Source: JAWLHU01 sp049324875 (GTDB taxonomy: Bacteria > Bacillota > Sulfobacillia > Symbiobacteriales > Symbiobacteriaceae). Taken from it: a DNA stretch of 64,000 nucleotides. Location: the NCBI GenBank assembly GCA_049324875.1, contig JBMONC010000009.1, forward strand, positions 62,001 to 126,000, in the 5' to 3' direction. Of the stretch, positions 1 through 8,392 are shown in pieces; within the stretch, counting starts at the first letter, position 1, and every line of letters begins with the position of its first letter. The position numbers were made by a program, and so were the translations under genes. Under the pieces are notes generated by a model, which saw only the letters and a program-made list of their open reading frames with translations, ran no database searches and had not been told where the DNA came from.

Positions 1-196
1 GGCGGGGCTGACCCTGACCGGCTTCCAGGTGAGCACCGGTCAGCAACAGCAGCAGCTGCGTGACCGGCGGGGGGCCTTCGACGACGCCTCCCTCGAATCC
101 CGGCGGACCCAGCCGGTGGGCCCCCCGGCCCCGGCGGCGGTCAGCAAGGGCTACAGCACCGAACGGCGAGGCGGACGCCTCGACACCATGGCGTAG
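1..196 (+). CDS. fliK: Flagellar hook-length control protein FliK, C-terminal end (partial)
   Basis: Only the last 64 residues are present, read in the frame that ends at the TAG at 194-196. The tail has a Gln run followed by a Pro/Ala-rich stretch and ends in GRLDTMA, like the RLDxxA tails common in FliK. FliK is the secreted molecular ruler that switches the flagellar export apparatus from hook to filament substrates. The position just upstream of flgD and flgE is the standard one for fliK, and this supports the call more than the short sequence does. The 12-base gap to flgD, carrying GGAGG, indicates cotranscription. Confidence 0.7.
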   Translation, partial: AGLTLTGFQVSTGQQQQQLRDRRGAFDDASLESRRTQPVGPPAPAAVSKGYSTERRGGRLDTMA

Positions 197-208
197 GAGG
201 CAGAACGT

Positions 209-598
209 ATGCCCGTAAACCCGATCAGCACCTCCCAGCAGACGACTGCCTCTACCTCGCAGCAGATCACGAAGCCCGACCAGTTGGGGAAGATGGATTT
301 CCTCAACATCCTCGTGACCCAGCTCCGGTACCAGGACCCCCTGAACCCCATGGACGACAAGGAGTTCATCGCCCAGCTCGCCCAGTTCAGCGCCCTGGAG
401 CAGATGACCGAGCAGACCAAGTGGACCCAGATGAGCTACGGCCTGAACATGGTTGGCCAGAAGGTGATCTTCCGGACGGCCGAGGGTGAGACCGGATTCG
501 GCGTGGTACAGTCGCTCCGCCTGGTCGATGGCCAGCCCGTCCTCTCACTGGGCGAGATGGACATCCGGGTGGAGCAGGTGCTGGAAGTCGTGAAGTAA
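209..598 (+). CDS. flgD: Flagellar hook assembly scaffold FlgD
   Basis: FlgD is the temporary cap on which hook subunits polymerise outside the cell. Residues 29-48 hold the family signature (KMDFLNILVTQLRYQDPLNP), followed by the DDKEFIAQLAQFSALEQM helix. At 129 residues it is short: it keeps the N-terminal FlgD domain and a compact C-terminal beta stretch but lacks the larger Ig/tudor pair found in proteobacterial FlgD. Short forms are usual in Firmicutes. GGAGG at 195-200 sits before the ATG, and the gene lies between fliK and flgE in the long flagellar operon. Confidence 0.93.
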   Translation: MPVNPISTSQQTTASTSQQITKPDQLGKMDFLNILVTQLRYQDPLNPMDDKEFIAQLAQFSALEQMTEQTKWTQMSYGLNMVGQKVIFRTAEGETGFGVVQSLRLVDGQPVLSLGEMDIRVEQVLEVVK

Positions 599-625
599 AG
601 GTGTTTACAGGGAGGTAATGTTAGG

Positions 626-1924
626 ATGCGGTCCCTCTACTCTGGCGTGACGGGTATTCGGAGCCATCAGATGCGCATGGATGTGATCGGTAACAACATC
701 GCCAACGTAAACACCGTCGGCTTCAAGGGAAGCCGGGTCAGCTTTACCGACGTGATGAGCCAGACCCTCTCCTCGGGCTCCCAGATGACCAACCCGATGC
801 AGATCGGCCTTGGCGTCGGGGTCGGCTCCACCGACCTGATCACCGATGACGGCTCCTTCCAGATGACCGGCCGGGCGCTCGACCTGGCCATCCAGGGGTC
901 CGGTCTCTTCGTCCTCAAGGGAAATGACGGCCAGGTGCTCTACACCCGGGCCGGCAGCTTCGACTGGAACACCGACGGCTACCTGTTCAACCCGGCCAAC
1001 GGAATGCGGGTCCAGGGCTGGATGGCCGACCCCGAGACCGGTGAGATCGGCCGGACCGACATGGGCACCCTGACCGACATCCGGATGGTCCGGGGCGACG
1101 TCTCCCTGGCCAGCCCGTCCACCGAGTCCACCATGAAGGGCAACCTGGATGCCGCCGCAGCGGTTGGCACCAAGTACGAGACCGCCTTCACCGCCTACGA
1201 CAGCCTGGGCCGGCCCATCCCCATCACCCTGCAGTTCGAGCGGACCGCCACCGGCTGGGATTGGCGCTATGCCTCCAGCTACACCCCGCTCTCCGACCCG
1301 ACCGACCCGACCTCCGAACCGGCCTGGGAGACCGGTGCCGGCGCCACCAGCCTCACCTTCTCCACCGCCGGCAAGCTCGTCTTTGACCCCACCAACCCCG
1401 CCACCTACACCGGTGAGATCACCATCACCGACCCCAGCGGGGCTGCGGCAGCGATCACCCTGGACATCGACTTCCGGGCGATCACCCAGGCCTACGCCAC
1501 CAGCAACGACAGCACCAGCGGCAACAACTCCACCGTCCAGATCGACACCATCGACGGCACCCGGATGGGGATCCTGGAGTCGGTCTTCATCGACGAATCG
1601 GGGGTGATCACCGGCCGGTTCACCAACGGCACCTCCCGGGTCCTGGCCCAGATTGCGCTGGCCAACTTCAACAACATGGGCGGCCTGACCAAGGTCGGCG
1701 GCAGCACCTTCGCCGAGTCCCCCGCCTCGGGCGTGCCCTCGGTGGGCCGTCCGAACACCGGCGGCCGCGGCGGGCTTGTCCCCGGCAACCTGGAGGGCTC
1801 CAACGTCGACCTGGCGGCTGAGTTCACCAACATGATCATGACCCAGCGCGGCTTCCAGGCCAGCACCAAGCTGGTGACCACCGCCGACGACATGCTCCAG
1901 GAGCTGATCAACCTGCGCCGCTAG
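626..1924 (+). CDS. flgE: Flagellar hook protein FlgE
   Basis: FlgE forms the flexible hook joining rod to filament and leaves the cell through the flagellar type III export gate. The N-terminus carries the rod/hook signature NNIANVNTVGFK (residues 23-34). The C-terminus has the matching helical segment (LAAEFTNMIMTQRGFQAS), so the coiled-coil D0 parts are both present. The middle, residues 150-360, is a Thr/Ser/Pro-rich beta domain exposed on the hook surface. The length of 432 residues is normal. The gene starts 27 bases after flgD behind GGGAGG. The flbD/swrD gene that often follows flgE is not seen in the next 93 bases. Confidence 0.95.
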   Translation: MRSLYSGVTGIRSHQMRMDVIGNNIANVNTVGFKGSRVSFTDVMSQTLSSGSQMTNPMQIGLGVGVGSTDLITDDGSFQMTGRALDLAIQGSGLFVLKGNDGQVLYTRAGSFDWNTDGYLFNPANGMRVQGWMADPETGEIGRTDMGTLTDIRMVRGDVSLASPSTESTMKGNLDAAAAVGTKYETAFTAYDSLGRPIPITLQFERTATGWDWRYASSYTPLSDPTDPTSEPAWETGAGATSLTFSTAGKLVFDPTNPATYTGEITITDPSGAAAAITLDIDFRAITQAYATSNDSTSGNNSTVQIDTIDGTRMGILESVFIDESGVITGRFTNGTSRVLAQIALANFNNMGGLTKVGGSTFAESPASGVPSVGRPNTGGRGGLVPGNLEGSNVDLAAEFTNMIMTQRGFQASTKLVTTADDMLQELINLRR

Positions 1925-2017
1925 TCTGATCTCCCCGTGACCGGGAGCGCCCCCCGCCTGCGGGTCGGGCGCCCCCGACGGGGCTGGATGACCACTCTAC
2001 GCATTGAGGAGAAGTCT

Positions 2018-2476
2018 ATGAGCCGAGGGTTACTGATTGCGCTGATCGGCTCCGTGCTCGTCCTGACCCTGGGTGTGGCCGGGATCGCCGGCTATGTCTT
2101 CTTCCTGATGCCCAAGGGCAACGAGGCGGCTGTTGCCGCTCCGGAGACGAAGAAGGAAGAAGAGGGTCACAGCCTGGAGTCCCATTTCCATAAGATGAAC
2201 CACTTTGTGACCAACCTGGCCGATACCGACCGCCTGCGGTATATTGATGTGACCATTGCCCTGGGCGTGAAGAGCGAGGAGTCGGAGAAGAAGCTCAAGG
2301 AAGCCGAGCCCCAGGTCCGGGACCTGATCCTCAGCCAGATCCGGTCCCTCACTTCGGCGGACCTGGCCGGCCCTCAGGGGAAGGCCAAGCTGGCCGAAGT
2401 CCTGGAGAAGGCGCTGGCGGAATCCTTTAAGGATCACGTCACCAAGGTCTACGTGACCGACATGGTCGTTCAGTAG
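2018..2476 (+). CDS. fliL: Flagellar basal body-associated protein FliL
   Basis: FliL is a single-pass membrane protein that rings the stator units and supports torque and swarming. The start chosen is the ATG at 2018, preceded by GAGGAG; an upstream in-frame ATG at 1937 would add 27 Arg/Pro-rich residues without a ribosome site. Residues 3-30 form one transmembrane helix, followed by a Glu/Lys linker and the periplasmic-side FliL domain (RYIDVTIALGV, a helix rich in Glu/Lys, then DLILSQIRSL). The length of 152 residues is typical. It lies where fliL-fliM-fliY normally begin, but fliN follows directly. Confidence 0.88.
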   Translation: MSRGLLIALIGSVLVLTLGVAGIAGYVFFLMPKGNEAAVAAPETKKEEEGHSLESHFHKMNHFVTNLADTDRLRYIDVTIALGVKSEESEKKLKEAEPQVRDLILSQIRSLTSADLAGPQGKAKLAEVLEKALAESFKDHVTKVYVTDMVVQ

Positions 2477-2492
2477 TGGAAAGGAGGGACTC

Positions 2493-2882
2493 GTGGTGAA
2501 GCAAGGTCTCTCGCAGGACGAGATCTCCGCCCTCTTTGCCACGGCGGCGGAGGAGAAGCAGTCGCAGCCACAGGCACAGCCTGCGGTCTTCCCCAGTCTC
2601 GAACCGACCGACACCACGCCAGCCGATCCCTCCTCCCTGGGCCTCCTGGCCGATGTGGAGCTGGAACTGACGGTGGAGCTGGGCCAGACCCGCCGCAACA
2701 TCCGCGACATCCTCGGGATGGGGCCCGGCTCCGTGATGGAGCTGGACAAGCACGCCGGCGAGTCCGTGGACATCCTCGTCAACGGCCGGTTGGTCGCCCG
2801 GGGCGAGGTCGTGGTGATCGGTGAGAACTACGGCGTCCGCATCACGGAGCTGGTGAGCGCCGAAGGGAGCCAGAGCCGATGA
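2493..2882 (+). CDS. fliN: Flagellar motor switch protein FliN, short form with a CheY-docking-like N-terminus
   Basis: FliN forms part of the cytoplasmic C-ring that sets rotation direction. Residues 50-129 are a SpoA/FliN domain (VELELTVELGQTRRNIRDIL, then a glycine-rich stretch and LVARGEVVVIGENYGVRI). Residues 6-16 read LSQDEISALFA, very close to the LSQDEIDALL peptide at the start of FliM and FliY that binds phosphorylated CheY in known systems; ordinary FliN lacks it. A Gln/Pro-rich linker joins the two parts. The GTG start at 2493 has AAAGGAGGG in front. fliM and fliY are absent from the usual place beside this gene, so this protein may carry the CheY-binding role, which is an inference. 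Confidence 0.85.
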   Translation: MVKQGLSQDEISALFATAAEEKQSQPQAQPAVFPSLEPTDTTPADPSSLGLLADVELELTVELGQTRRNIRDILGMGPGSVMELDKHAGESVDILVNGRLVARGEVVVIGENYGVRITELVSAEGSQSR

Positions 2883-3358
2883 CCGAGAGCAGCACCCCGA
2901 CCGCCACAACCACATCCACGGCGGCATCGCCAACCCCCACCGCCCCCCGGGAAGGCCTCGGCGACATGGGCGGGGGGACCGGGCTCTTCACCTTCCTGCT
3001 GGCCAGCGTGGCCGTAATCGCCCTGGCGATGTACGCCACCCGCTGGCTCTCCCGGTGGCAGTTCCTCCAGGGGAAGGGGCGGCGGCTGCGGGTCGTCGAG
3101 GGGATGGCTGTCGGGAAGGACCGGCAGCTCCTGCTGGTGCAGGTGGGCAAGGAGGTGCTCCTCCTCGGCTCCTCGGAGGGCGGGGTCAGCCTGGTCCACA
3201 AGGTGGAGGATCCGGAGCTGATCCAGTCCTGCCTTGAGCAGCCCGTCCCCGACCAGCCCGCCACCCCCAGCTTCGCCAGCATGGAGAGCTCCATCCGGGC
3301 CCACCTGGACCGGATGCGGGGCTTGATGACCAGGAACAGGGGGCAGAGCAATGCGTAA
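2879..3358 (+). CDS. fliO: Flagellar biosynthesis protein FliO
   Basis: FliO helps the FliP-FliQ-FliR export gate to assemble. The sequence opens with a Thr/Ser/Pro-rich tail of about 30 residues, then one transmembrane helix (FTFLLASVAVIALAMYA) and a cytoplasmic domain with the typical KGRRLRVVEGMAVGKDRQLL strand pattern. FliO is poorly conserved, so the call rests on length (159 residues), topology, this beta-rich segment and position between fliN and fliP. The ATG overlaps the fliN stop (ATGA), which implies translational coupling. The last 8 bases overlap fliP. Confidence 0.82.
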   Translation: MTESSTPTATTTSTAASPTPTAPREGLGDMGGGTGLFTFLLASVAVIALAMYATRWLSRWQFLQGKGRRLRVVEGMAVGKDRQLLLVQVGKEVLLLGSSEGGVSLVHKVEDPELIQSCLEQPVPDQPATPSFASMESSIRAHLDRMRGLMTRNRGQSNA

Positions 3359-4118
3359 GGGTCGCTGGCTCCTCGGGCTCGCCGTCCTGGCCGCGCTGCT
3401 GGCGGTGGCGGTTCCCGTGGCGCAGGCCGCTCCCAACCCGATCCAGATCCCGACCTTCCAGAACATCCAGCCGGCGGAGACCCCCCAGGAGGGGATCCAG
3501 ACCATCCAGCTGCTCCTGCTGCTGACGGTCCTCTCCCTCGCTCCCTCGATCCTGATCCTGACCACCTCCTTCACCCGGATCGTGATCGTGCTGGGCTTCC
3601 TGCGGACCGCTCTCGGCTCGCAGCAGCTCCCGCCGAACCAGGTGCTGATGGGGCTTGCCCTCTTCCTCACCTTCGCCATCATGGCGCCCACCTTCACGGC
3701 GATCAACGAGACCGCCCTCCAGCCCTACCTGCGGGGCGAGCTGCAGCAGAACGAGGCGCTCGACCGGGCCTCCATCCCCCTCAAGGAGTTCATGCTCCGG
3801 CAGACCCGGGAGGCCGACCTGAACCTGATGCTGGAGATCACACAGAAGCCGGCGCCCAACGGGCCGGAGGAGCTCTCCTTCTTCACCATCGTGCCCGCCT
3901 TTGCGATCAGCGAGCTGAAGACCGCCTTCACCATGGGCTTCCTCCTCTTCCTGCCCTTCGTCATCATCGACCTGGTCACCGCCAGCACCATGATGTCGCT
4001 CGGCATGATGATGATCCCGCCCATGCTGGTCTCGCTCCCCTTCAAGATCCTCCTCTTCGTCCTGGTGGACGGCTGGCACCTGGTGGTGCGGTCCCTCTAC
4101 GAAAGCTTTCAGCTGTAG
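3351..4118 (+). CDS. fliP: Flagellar export gate protein FliP
   Basis: FliP builds the core pore of the flagellar type III export gate in the inner membrane. A cleavable signal peptide is visible (residues 1-26, ending AQA), which is a feature of FliP. Family motifs follow: LAPSILILTTSFTRIVIVL, FLRTALG, PNQVLMGLALFLTF and near the end FLLFLPFVIIDLVTASTMMS and SLPFKILLFVLVDGW. Four membrane helices flank a charged loop around residues 110-190. The length of 255 residues is typical. It overlaps fliO by 8 bases and is followed by fliQ after 16. Confidence 0.96.
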   Translation: MRKGRWLLGLAVLAALLAVAVPVAQAAPNPIQIPTFQNIQPAETPQEGIQTIQLLLLLTVLSLAPSILILTTSFTRIVIVLGFLRTALGSQQLPPNQVLMGLALFLTFAIMAPTFTAINETALQPYLRGELQQNEALDRASIPLKEFMLRQTREADLNLMLEITQKPAPNGPEELSFFTIVPAFAISELKTAFTMGFLLFLPFVIIDLVTASTMMSLGMMMIPPMLVSLPFKILLFVLVDGWHLVVRSLYESFQL

Positions 4119-4134
4119 AAAGGAGCGGCGGGCC

Positions 4135-4404
4135 GTGAGTCCTGAATTCGCCCTGGACCTCGCCCAGGAGGCGGTGAAGGTCGCCCTGTACGTGGCCGCT
4201 CCGGTGGTGGGGCTGGGGCTGCTGGTCGGCCTCTTCATCTCCATCTTCCAGGCCACCACCCAGATCAACGAGGCGAGCCTTCAGTTCATTCCCAAGGTCC
4301 TGGCGGCCCTGGCCGGCCTGATCTTCTTCGGGCCCTGGATGCTGACCACCCTGCTGGACTTCACCCACCGGATCATCGCCATGCTCCCGGGGCTGGTGAG
4401 ATAG
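4135..4404 (+). CDS. fliQ: Flagellar export gate protein FliQ
   Basis: FliQ is the small two-helix subunit packed around the FliP/FliR pore. The 89 residues contain both helices (VALYVAAPVVGLGLLVGLFI and VLAALAGLIFFGPWMLTTLL) and the family motif SIFQATTQINEASLQFIPK between them. The GTG start at 4135 has AAAGGAGCGG in front. The gene lies between fliP and fliR, with three bases to fliR. Confidence 0.95.
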   Translation: MSPEFALDLAQEAVKVALYVAAPVVGLGLLVGLFISIFQATTQINEASLQFIPKVLAALAGLIFFGPWMLTTLLDFTHRIIAMLPGLVR

Positions 4405-4407
4405 CCG

Positions 4408-5178
4408 ATGGAAGCGTTTCTGAACCAGGTCCCCCTGCTGCTGTTGATCTCGACCCGGCTGATCGGGATGATGATCTCCTCGCCGGTCTTCTCCAACCGC
4501 TTCGTGCCCCCGCAGCTCCGCTTCGCCCTCTCCTTCCTGCTGGCCTTTGCGATCCTGCCCGGCGTCGCCGCTCCGGCCCCCCTGCCCGACGGGGCGGGGC
4601 TCCTGATCGCCGTGCTGATGGAGATGCTGACCGGCCTGGTGATCGGCTTCATCACCGCCCTGGTGCTGGCGGTGATGCAGATCGCCGGCGCCCTGATCGA
4701 TCTGGACATGGGCTTTACCCTGGTCAACGTGCTTGACCCGATGACCGGCCACAACGACTCGATCCTGGGCTCCCTCTTCCAGTCGTTGGTGCTGGTCTTC
4801 TACCTGGGACTCAACGCCCACCACTGGCTGATCCGGGCGCTGGTCCAGAGTTACGAGCTGGTCCCGGCGGGCGGGCGGATCCAGGGAGTCGGCGGCGCCC
4901 TCTATGTGGTCTACCTCTTCGGCGACCTCCTCGCCCTGGCCGTCCAGATCGTGCTGCCCTTCACCGCCGTGATGCTGCTGACCATGCTCGCCTTCTCCGG
5001 CGTCAACCGGGCGGTGGCCCAGATGAACATCTTCGCCCTGGGTCTGGGCACCAAGTCGCTGGTGGGCCTGCTGATCCTGGTGCTGCTCCTGCCCTACTAC
5101 GCCCAGCCCATGACCCGGATCATCGAGGCCAGCTACCGGGAGCTGCTCCACGTGCTGGACCTGATGCGGCCCTCGTGA
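4408..5178 (+). CDS. fliR: Flagellar export gate protein FliR
   Basis: FliR completes the export gate with FliP and FliQ. The 256-residue protein is almost entirely hydrophobic, with about six membrane helices. It carries recognisable FliR stretches: the N-terminal RLIGMMISSPVFSNR, LTGLVIGFITALVLAVMQIA, DPMTGHNDSILGSLFQSL, and a C-terminal NIFALGLGTKSLVGLLIL. It begins 3 bases after fliQ and ends 23 bases before flhB. Confidence 0.95.
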   Translation: MEAFLNQVPLLLLISTRLIGMMISSPVFSNRFVPPQLRFALSFLLAFAILPGVAAPAPLPDGAGLLIAVLMEMLTGLVIGFITALVLAVMQIAGALIDLDMGFTLVNVLDPMTGHNDSILGSLFQSLVLVFYLGLNAHHWLIRALVQSYELVPAGGRIQGVGGALYVVYLFGDLLALAVQIVLPFTAVMLLTMLAFSGVNRAVAQMNIFALGLGTKSLVGLLILVLLLPYYAQPMTRIIEASYRELLHVLDLMRPS

Positions 5179-5201
5179 CGCCCAAAGGGGGGAGTTAGGC
5201 C

Positions 5202-6284
5202 TTGGACCTCCAGCTCTTCGCTGAGCGCACCGAAGAGCCAACACCTAAACGATTAGCCAAGGCCCGGCAGGAGGGCAGGGTCGCACGCAGTAATGACCTG
5301 CTGGCCGGCCTCAGCCTTCTGACCGTCACCATCGTCCTCCGCTCCATGGGGCCGGGGATTGCCGAGCGCCTCTCCTTCGGCATGGTGGAAGCCTTCGGCG
5401 GCCTGAGCCCGAAGGAACTGACCACCCAGTCGGTCCCGACCCTCCTGCAGGACTGGAGCCTTCTCTTTCTGCAGGTGATGTTGCCGATCGCCGGCTTTCT
5501 GATGGCGGTGGGGATCGCTGCGGGCACGCTGCAGACCCGGCTCCTCTTCACCCTCACCCCGCTGATCCCCCAGTTCTCGACCCTGAACCCGATCACCGGC
5601 CTGACCCGGATGTTCTCGCTCCGCACCTTTATTGAAGTAATCAAAGGAATTGTTAAACTTACTGCCATTGGCCTGATTGCCTACAACGACGTGATGGGGC
5701 TGATCCCCCGCTTTCCGAATCTGATGGAGCAGAGCGTCAGCGCCGGCGTGGCTGCCGTCGCCGACATGTCGATCACGGTCCTGCAGCGGATCGCCCTGGC
5801 GATCCTGGTGATCGGTCTGCTGGACTACGGCTACCAGTACTGGGAGTTCCGGCGCTCGCTGAAGATGACCAAGGACGAGGTCAAGAAAGAGATCCGGGAG
5901 CAGGACGGCTCCCCGGAGTTGAAATCGAAGCAGCGGCAGCGGGCCCGTGAGCTGGCACTCCGGCGCAAGGCGCTGAAGGATGTGCCGCTGGCCGATGTGG
6001 TGGTCACCAACCCGACCCACTACGCCGTCGCCCTCAAGTACGATCCGAAGGAGGGCGTCGCCCCCAAGGTCCTGGCCAAGGGTGCGGACCTCCTGGCTCA
6101 ACGGATCAAGGTGATCGCCAGGCAGAGCCAGGTCCCCATGGTGGAGAACCGGACCCTGGCACGCGGACTGTACAACGCCGTCGAGGTGGGGAGACAGATC
6201 CCCCCGGAGTTCTACCAGGCGGTGGCCGAGGTGCTGGCCTTCGTCTACAGCCTGCGGCGGCAGCAGCGACAGGACTCGCTGTAG
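5202..6284 (+). CDS. flhB: Flagellar export switch protein FlhB
   Basis: FlhB controls substrate specificity of the export gate and cuts itself at an NPTH loop. That loop is present at residues 270-273. The N-terminus has the FlhB signature (ERTEEPTPKRLAKARQEG) before four membrane helices, and the C-terminal cytoplasmic domain follows the conserved KMTKDEVKKEIREQDGSPE linker. The start is a TTG at 5202 behind AAAGGGGGGA. Codons around 5625-5672 are strikingly AT-rich compared with the rest of the gene. The length of 360 residues is normal. Confidence 0.96.
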   Translation: MDLQLFAERTEEPTPKRLAKARQEGRVARSNDLLAGLSLLTVTIVLRSMGPGIAERLSFGMVEAFGGLSPKELTTQSVPTLLQDWSLLFLQVMLPIAGFLMAVGIAAGTLQTRLLFTLTPLIPQFSTLNPITGLTRMFSLRTFIEVIKGIVKLTAIGLIAYNDVMGLIPRFPNLMEQSVSAGVAAVADMSITVLQRIALAILVIGLLDYGYQYWEFRRSLKMTKDEVKKEIREQDGSPELKSKQRQRARELALRRKALKDVPLADVVVTNPTHYAVALKYDPKEGVAPKVLAKGADLLAQRIKVIARQSQVPMVENRTLARGLYNAVEVGRQIPPEFYQAVAEVLAFVYSLRRQQRQDSL

Positions 6285-6343
6285 CACCCCACCGGCGGGG
6301 CCGGTGGCAGCTGAATCCCCTCTAGAGAAGCAGAGGTGAGATC

Positions 6344-8392
6344 GTGACCAACCCGAGCGGCGCTCCGGTCATCCGCTCCTCCGATATTGCGGTCGCTGGC
6401 GCCCTCGTCGCCGTGGTCGTCATGCTGATCGTGCCGCTGCCGGAGTTCCTGGTGGACCTGCTGCTCACCTTCAACGTGGCCGCCTCCATCGTCATCCTGC
6501 TGGTCTCCATCTTCAACCAGCAGCCGCTCCAGTTCTCCTCCTTTCCCACCCTGCTGCTGATCACCACCCTCTTCCGCATCTCCCTGAACGTCTCCACCAC
6601 CCGGCTCCTGCTGACCACCGGCGAGGCGGGGGATGTGATCCTCCGCTTCGGTCAGTTCGTCATCGGCGGGAACGCAGCGGTCGGCCTGGTGGTCTTCCTG
6701 ATCCTGATCATCGTCCAGTTCGTGGTGATCACCAAGGGTGCGGAGCGCGTCTCCGAGGTGGCGGCTCGCTTCACCCTGGATGCCATGCCCGGCAAGCAGA
6801 TGTCGATCGACGCCGACCTCAACGCCGGCCTGATCACCGAGGCGGACGCCCGGGCCCGGCGCCGGGAGATCGAGCGGGAGGCCGACTTCTACGGCGCCAT
6901 GGACGGTGCCTCCAAGTTCGTCAAGGGCGACGCCATCGCCGGTCTGATCATCACCGCCATCAACCTGCTGGGCGGCTTCGCCGTCGGGATGCTGCAGCAG
7001 GATATGACCTTCGCCGAGGCCTGGAGCCACTTCTCGCTCCGCACCGTGGGCGACGGCCTGGTCAGCCAGATCCCGGCGCTCCTGATCTCCACCGCCACCG
7101 GCGTGGTGGTGACCCGGGCGGCGGGTGAGGCCAGCCTGGGCGGGGAGCTGGGCAAGCAGCTGGGCGGCGACCCGACGCTCCTGGCGCTGGCCGGCGGCAT
7201 CCTCTGGGTCCTCGGCCTGATCCCCGGCCTGCCCAAGGCGCCCTTCTTCATCATCGGCACGCTGCTGCTGGTGCTGGGCTACATCGGCACCCGCCAGAGG
7301 GCGGCGCAGGAGGCGGAACTCCCCGAGCCGGAGCCGCTGCCGATCACCAACGAGATGCTCCCCGAGACCACCGTGGCGCTCAGCCCCATCGACCCGCTGG
7401 AGGTGGAGCTGGGCTACGCCCTGGTCCCCATGGCCGAGCCCTCCCGCGGCGGCGACCTGCTGGACCGGGTGGTGGCAGTGCGCAAGCAGGTGGCCAACAA
7501 CCTGGGCCTGCTGCTCCCGTACATCCGGGTGCGGGACAACCTGGCCCTCACCCCCTACCAGTACGTGATCAAGCTGCGGGGCATCGAGGTCGGCTCCTTC
7601 GAGATCCAGCCGGACCGGTACCTCGCCATGGATCCCGGCGGCCTGGACGACTCGGTCCCCGGGCAGCCCACCGTCGAGCCCGCCTTCGGCCTCCCGGGCA
7701 TGTGGATCTCCCCGGCCGACCGGCAGCGGGCCGAGCTGATCGGCTACACCGTGGTCGATCCCGTCTCGGTGATCGTGGCGCACCTGACCGAGGTGATCAA
7801 GGCCAACGCCCACGTGCTCCTGGGCCGCCAGGAGGTGCGGGGGATGGTCGACAGCCTGAAGGAGACCCACCCGGCGCTGGTGGAGGAGTTGACACCAAGG
7901 CTCCTCTCCCTGGGGGAAATCCAGAAGGTGCTGCAGAATCTTCTGCAGGAGAACGTGCCGATCCGGGACCTGGTGCTGATCTTCGAGGCGCTGGCCGACT
8001 GGGCGCCGGTCACCAAGGATCCCGAGCAGCTGACCGAGAAGGTCCGGGTGGCGCTGGGCCGCACCATCGTCCACCACCTGGAGCTGGGCCCGGTGATCAA
8101 GGCGATCACCCTCGCCCCCGACCTGGAGCAGCGGCTGATGGCCGCCAGCGAGCGGCGCAGCGGCGGACCCGCCCTGGATCCCCAGTTGGCCCACGCCGTC
8201 ATCGACGGCATCTCCAAGGAGGCGCAGGCCATGGCTCAGCGCGGCGAGCTGCCGCTCCTGATCTGCTCCCCGTCGCTGCGACCCGTCATCCGGCGGATCG
8301 CCCAGCACACCTTTTCCCGGTTGATCGTCCTCTCCTATGCGGAGCTGGATCCGAAGCTTGAGATCGAATCGGTTGGGGTGATACGTGCATGA
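6344..8392 (+). CDS. flhA: Flagellar export gate protein FlhA
   Basis: FlhA is the largest export-gate subunit; its nonameric cytoplasmic ring receives chaperone-substrate complexes. The first 320 residues form about eight membrane helices with family signatures such as FNVAASIVILLVSI, FPTLLLITTLFRISLNVSTT and AARFTLDAMPGKQMSIDADL. The rest is the soluble domain, ending LPLLICSPSLRPVIRRI. The length of 682 residues is typical. The GTG at 6344 follows AGCAGAGGTGA. The gene overlaps flhF by 4 bases. Confidence 0.97.
   Translation: MTNPSGAPVIRSSDIAVAGALVAVVVMLIVPLPEFLVDLLLTFNVAASIVILLVSIFNQQPLQFSSFPTLLLITTLFRISLNVSTTRLLLTTGEAGDVILRFGQFVIGGNAAVGLVVFLILIIVQFVVITKGAERVSEVAARFTLDAMPGKQMSIDADLNAGLITEADARARRREIEREADFYGAMDGASKFVKGDAIAGLIITAINLLGGFAVGMLQQDMTFAEAWSHFSLRTVGDGLVSQIPALLISTATGVVVTRAAGEASLGGELGKQLGGDPTLLALAGGILWVLGLIPGLPKAPFFIIGTLLLVLGYIGTRQRAAQEAELPEPEPLPITNEMLPETTVALSPIDPLEVELGYALVPMAEPSRGGDLLDRVVAVRKQVANNLGLLLPYIRVRDNLALTPYQYVIKLRGIEVGSFEIQPDRYLAMDPGGLDDSVPGQPTVEPAFGLPGMWISPADRQRAELIGYTVVDPVSVIVAHLTEVIKANAHVLLGRQEVRGMVDSLKETHPALVEELTPRLLSLGEIQKVLQNLLQENVPIRDLVLIFEALADWAPVTKDPEQLTEKVRVALGRTIVHHLELGPVIKAITLAPDLEQRLMAASERRSGGPALDPQLAHAVIDGISKEAQAMAQRGELPLLICSPSLRPVIRRIAQHTFSRLIVLSYAELDPKLEIESVGVIRA

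Noticed and set aside
6245..8308. A 687-codon open frame on the minus strand opposite flhA
   Set aside because: It lies fully opposite a clear flhA, its product is a His/Gln/Gly/Asp-rich sequence typical of the reverse strand of GC-rich genes, and it lacks a ribosome site.
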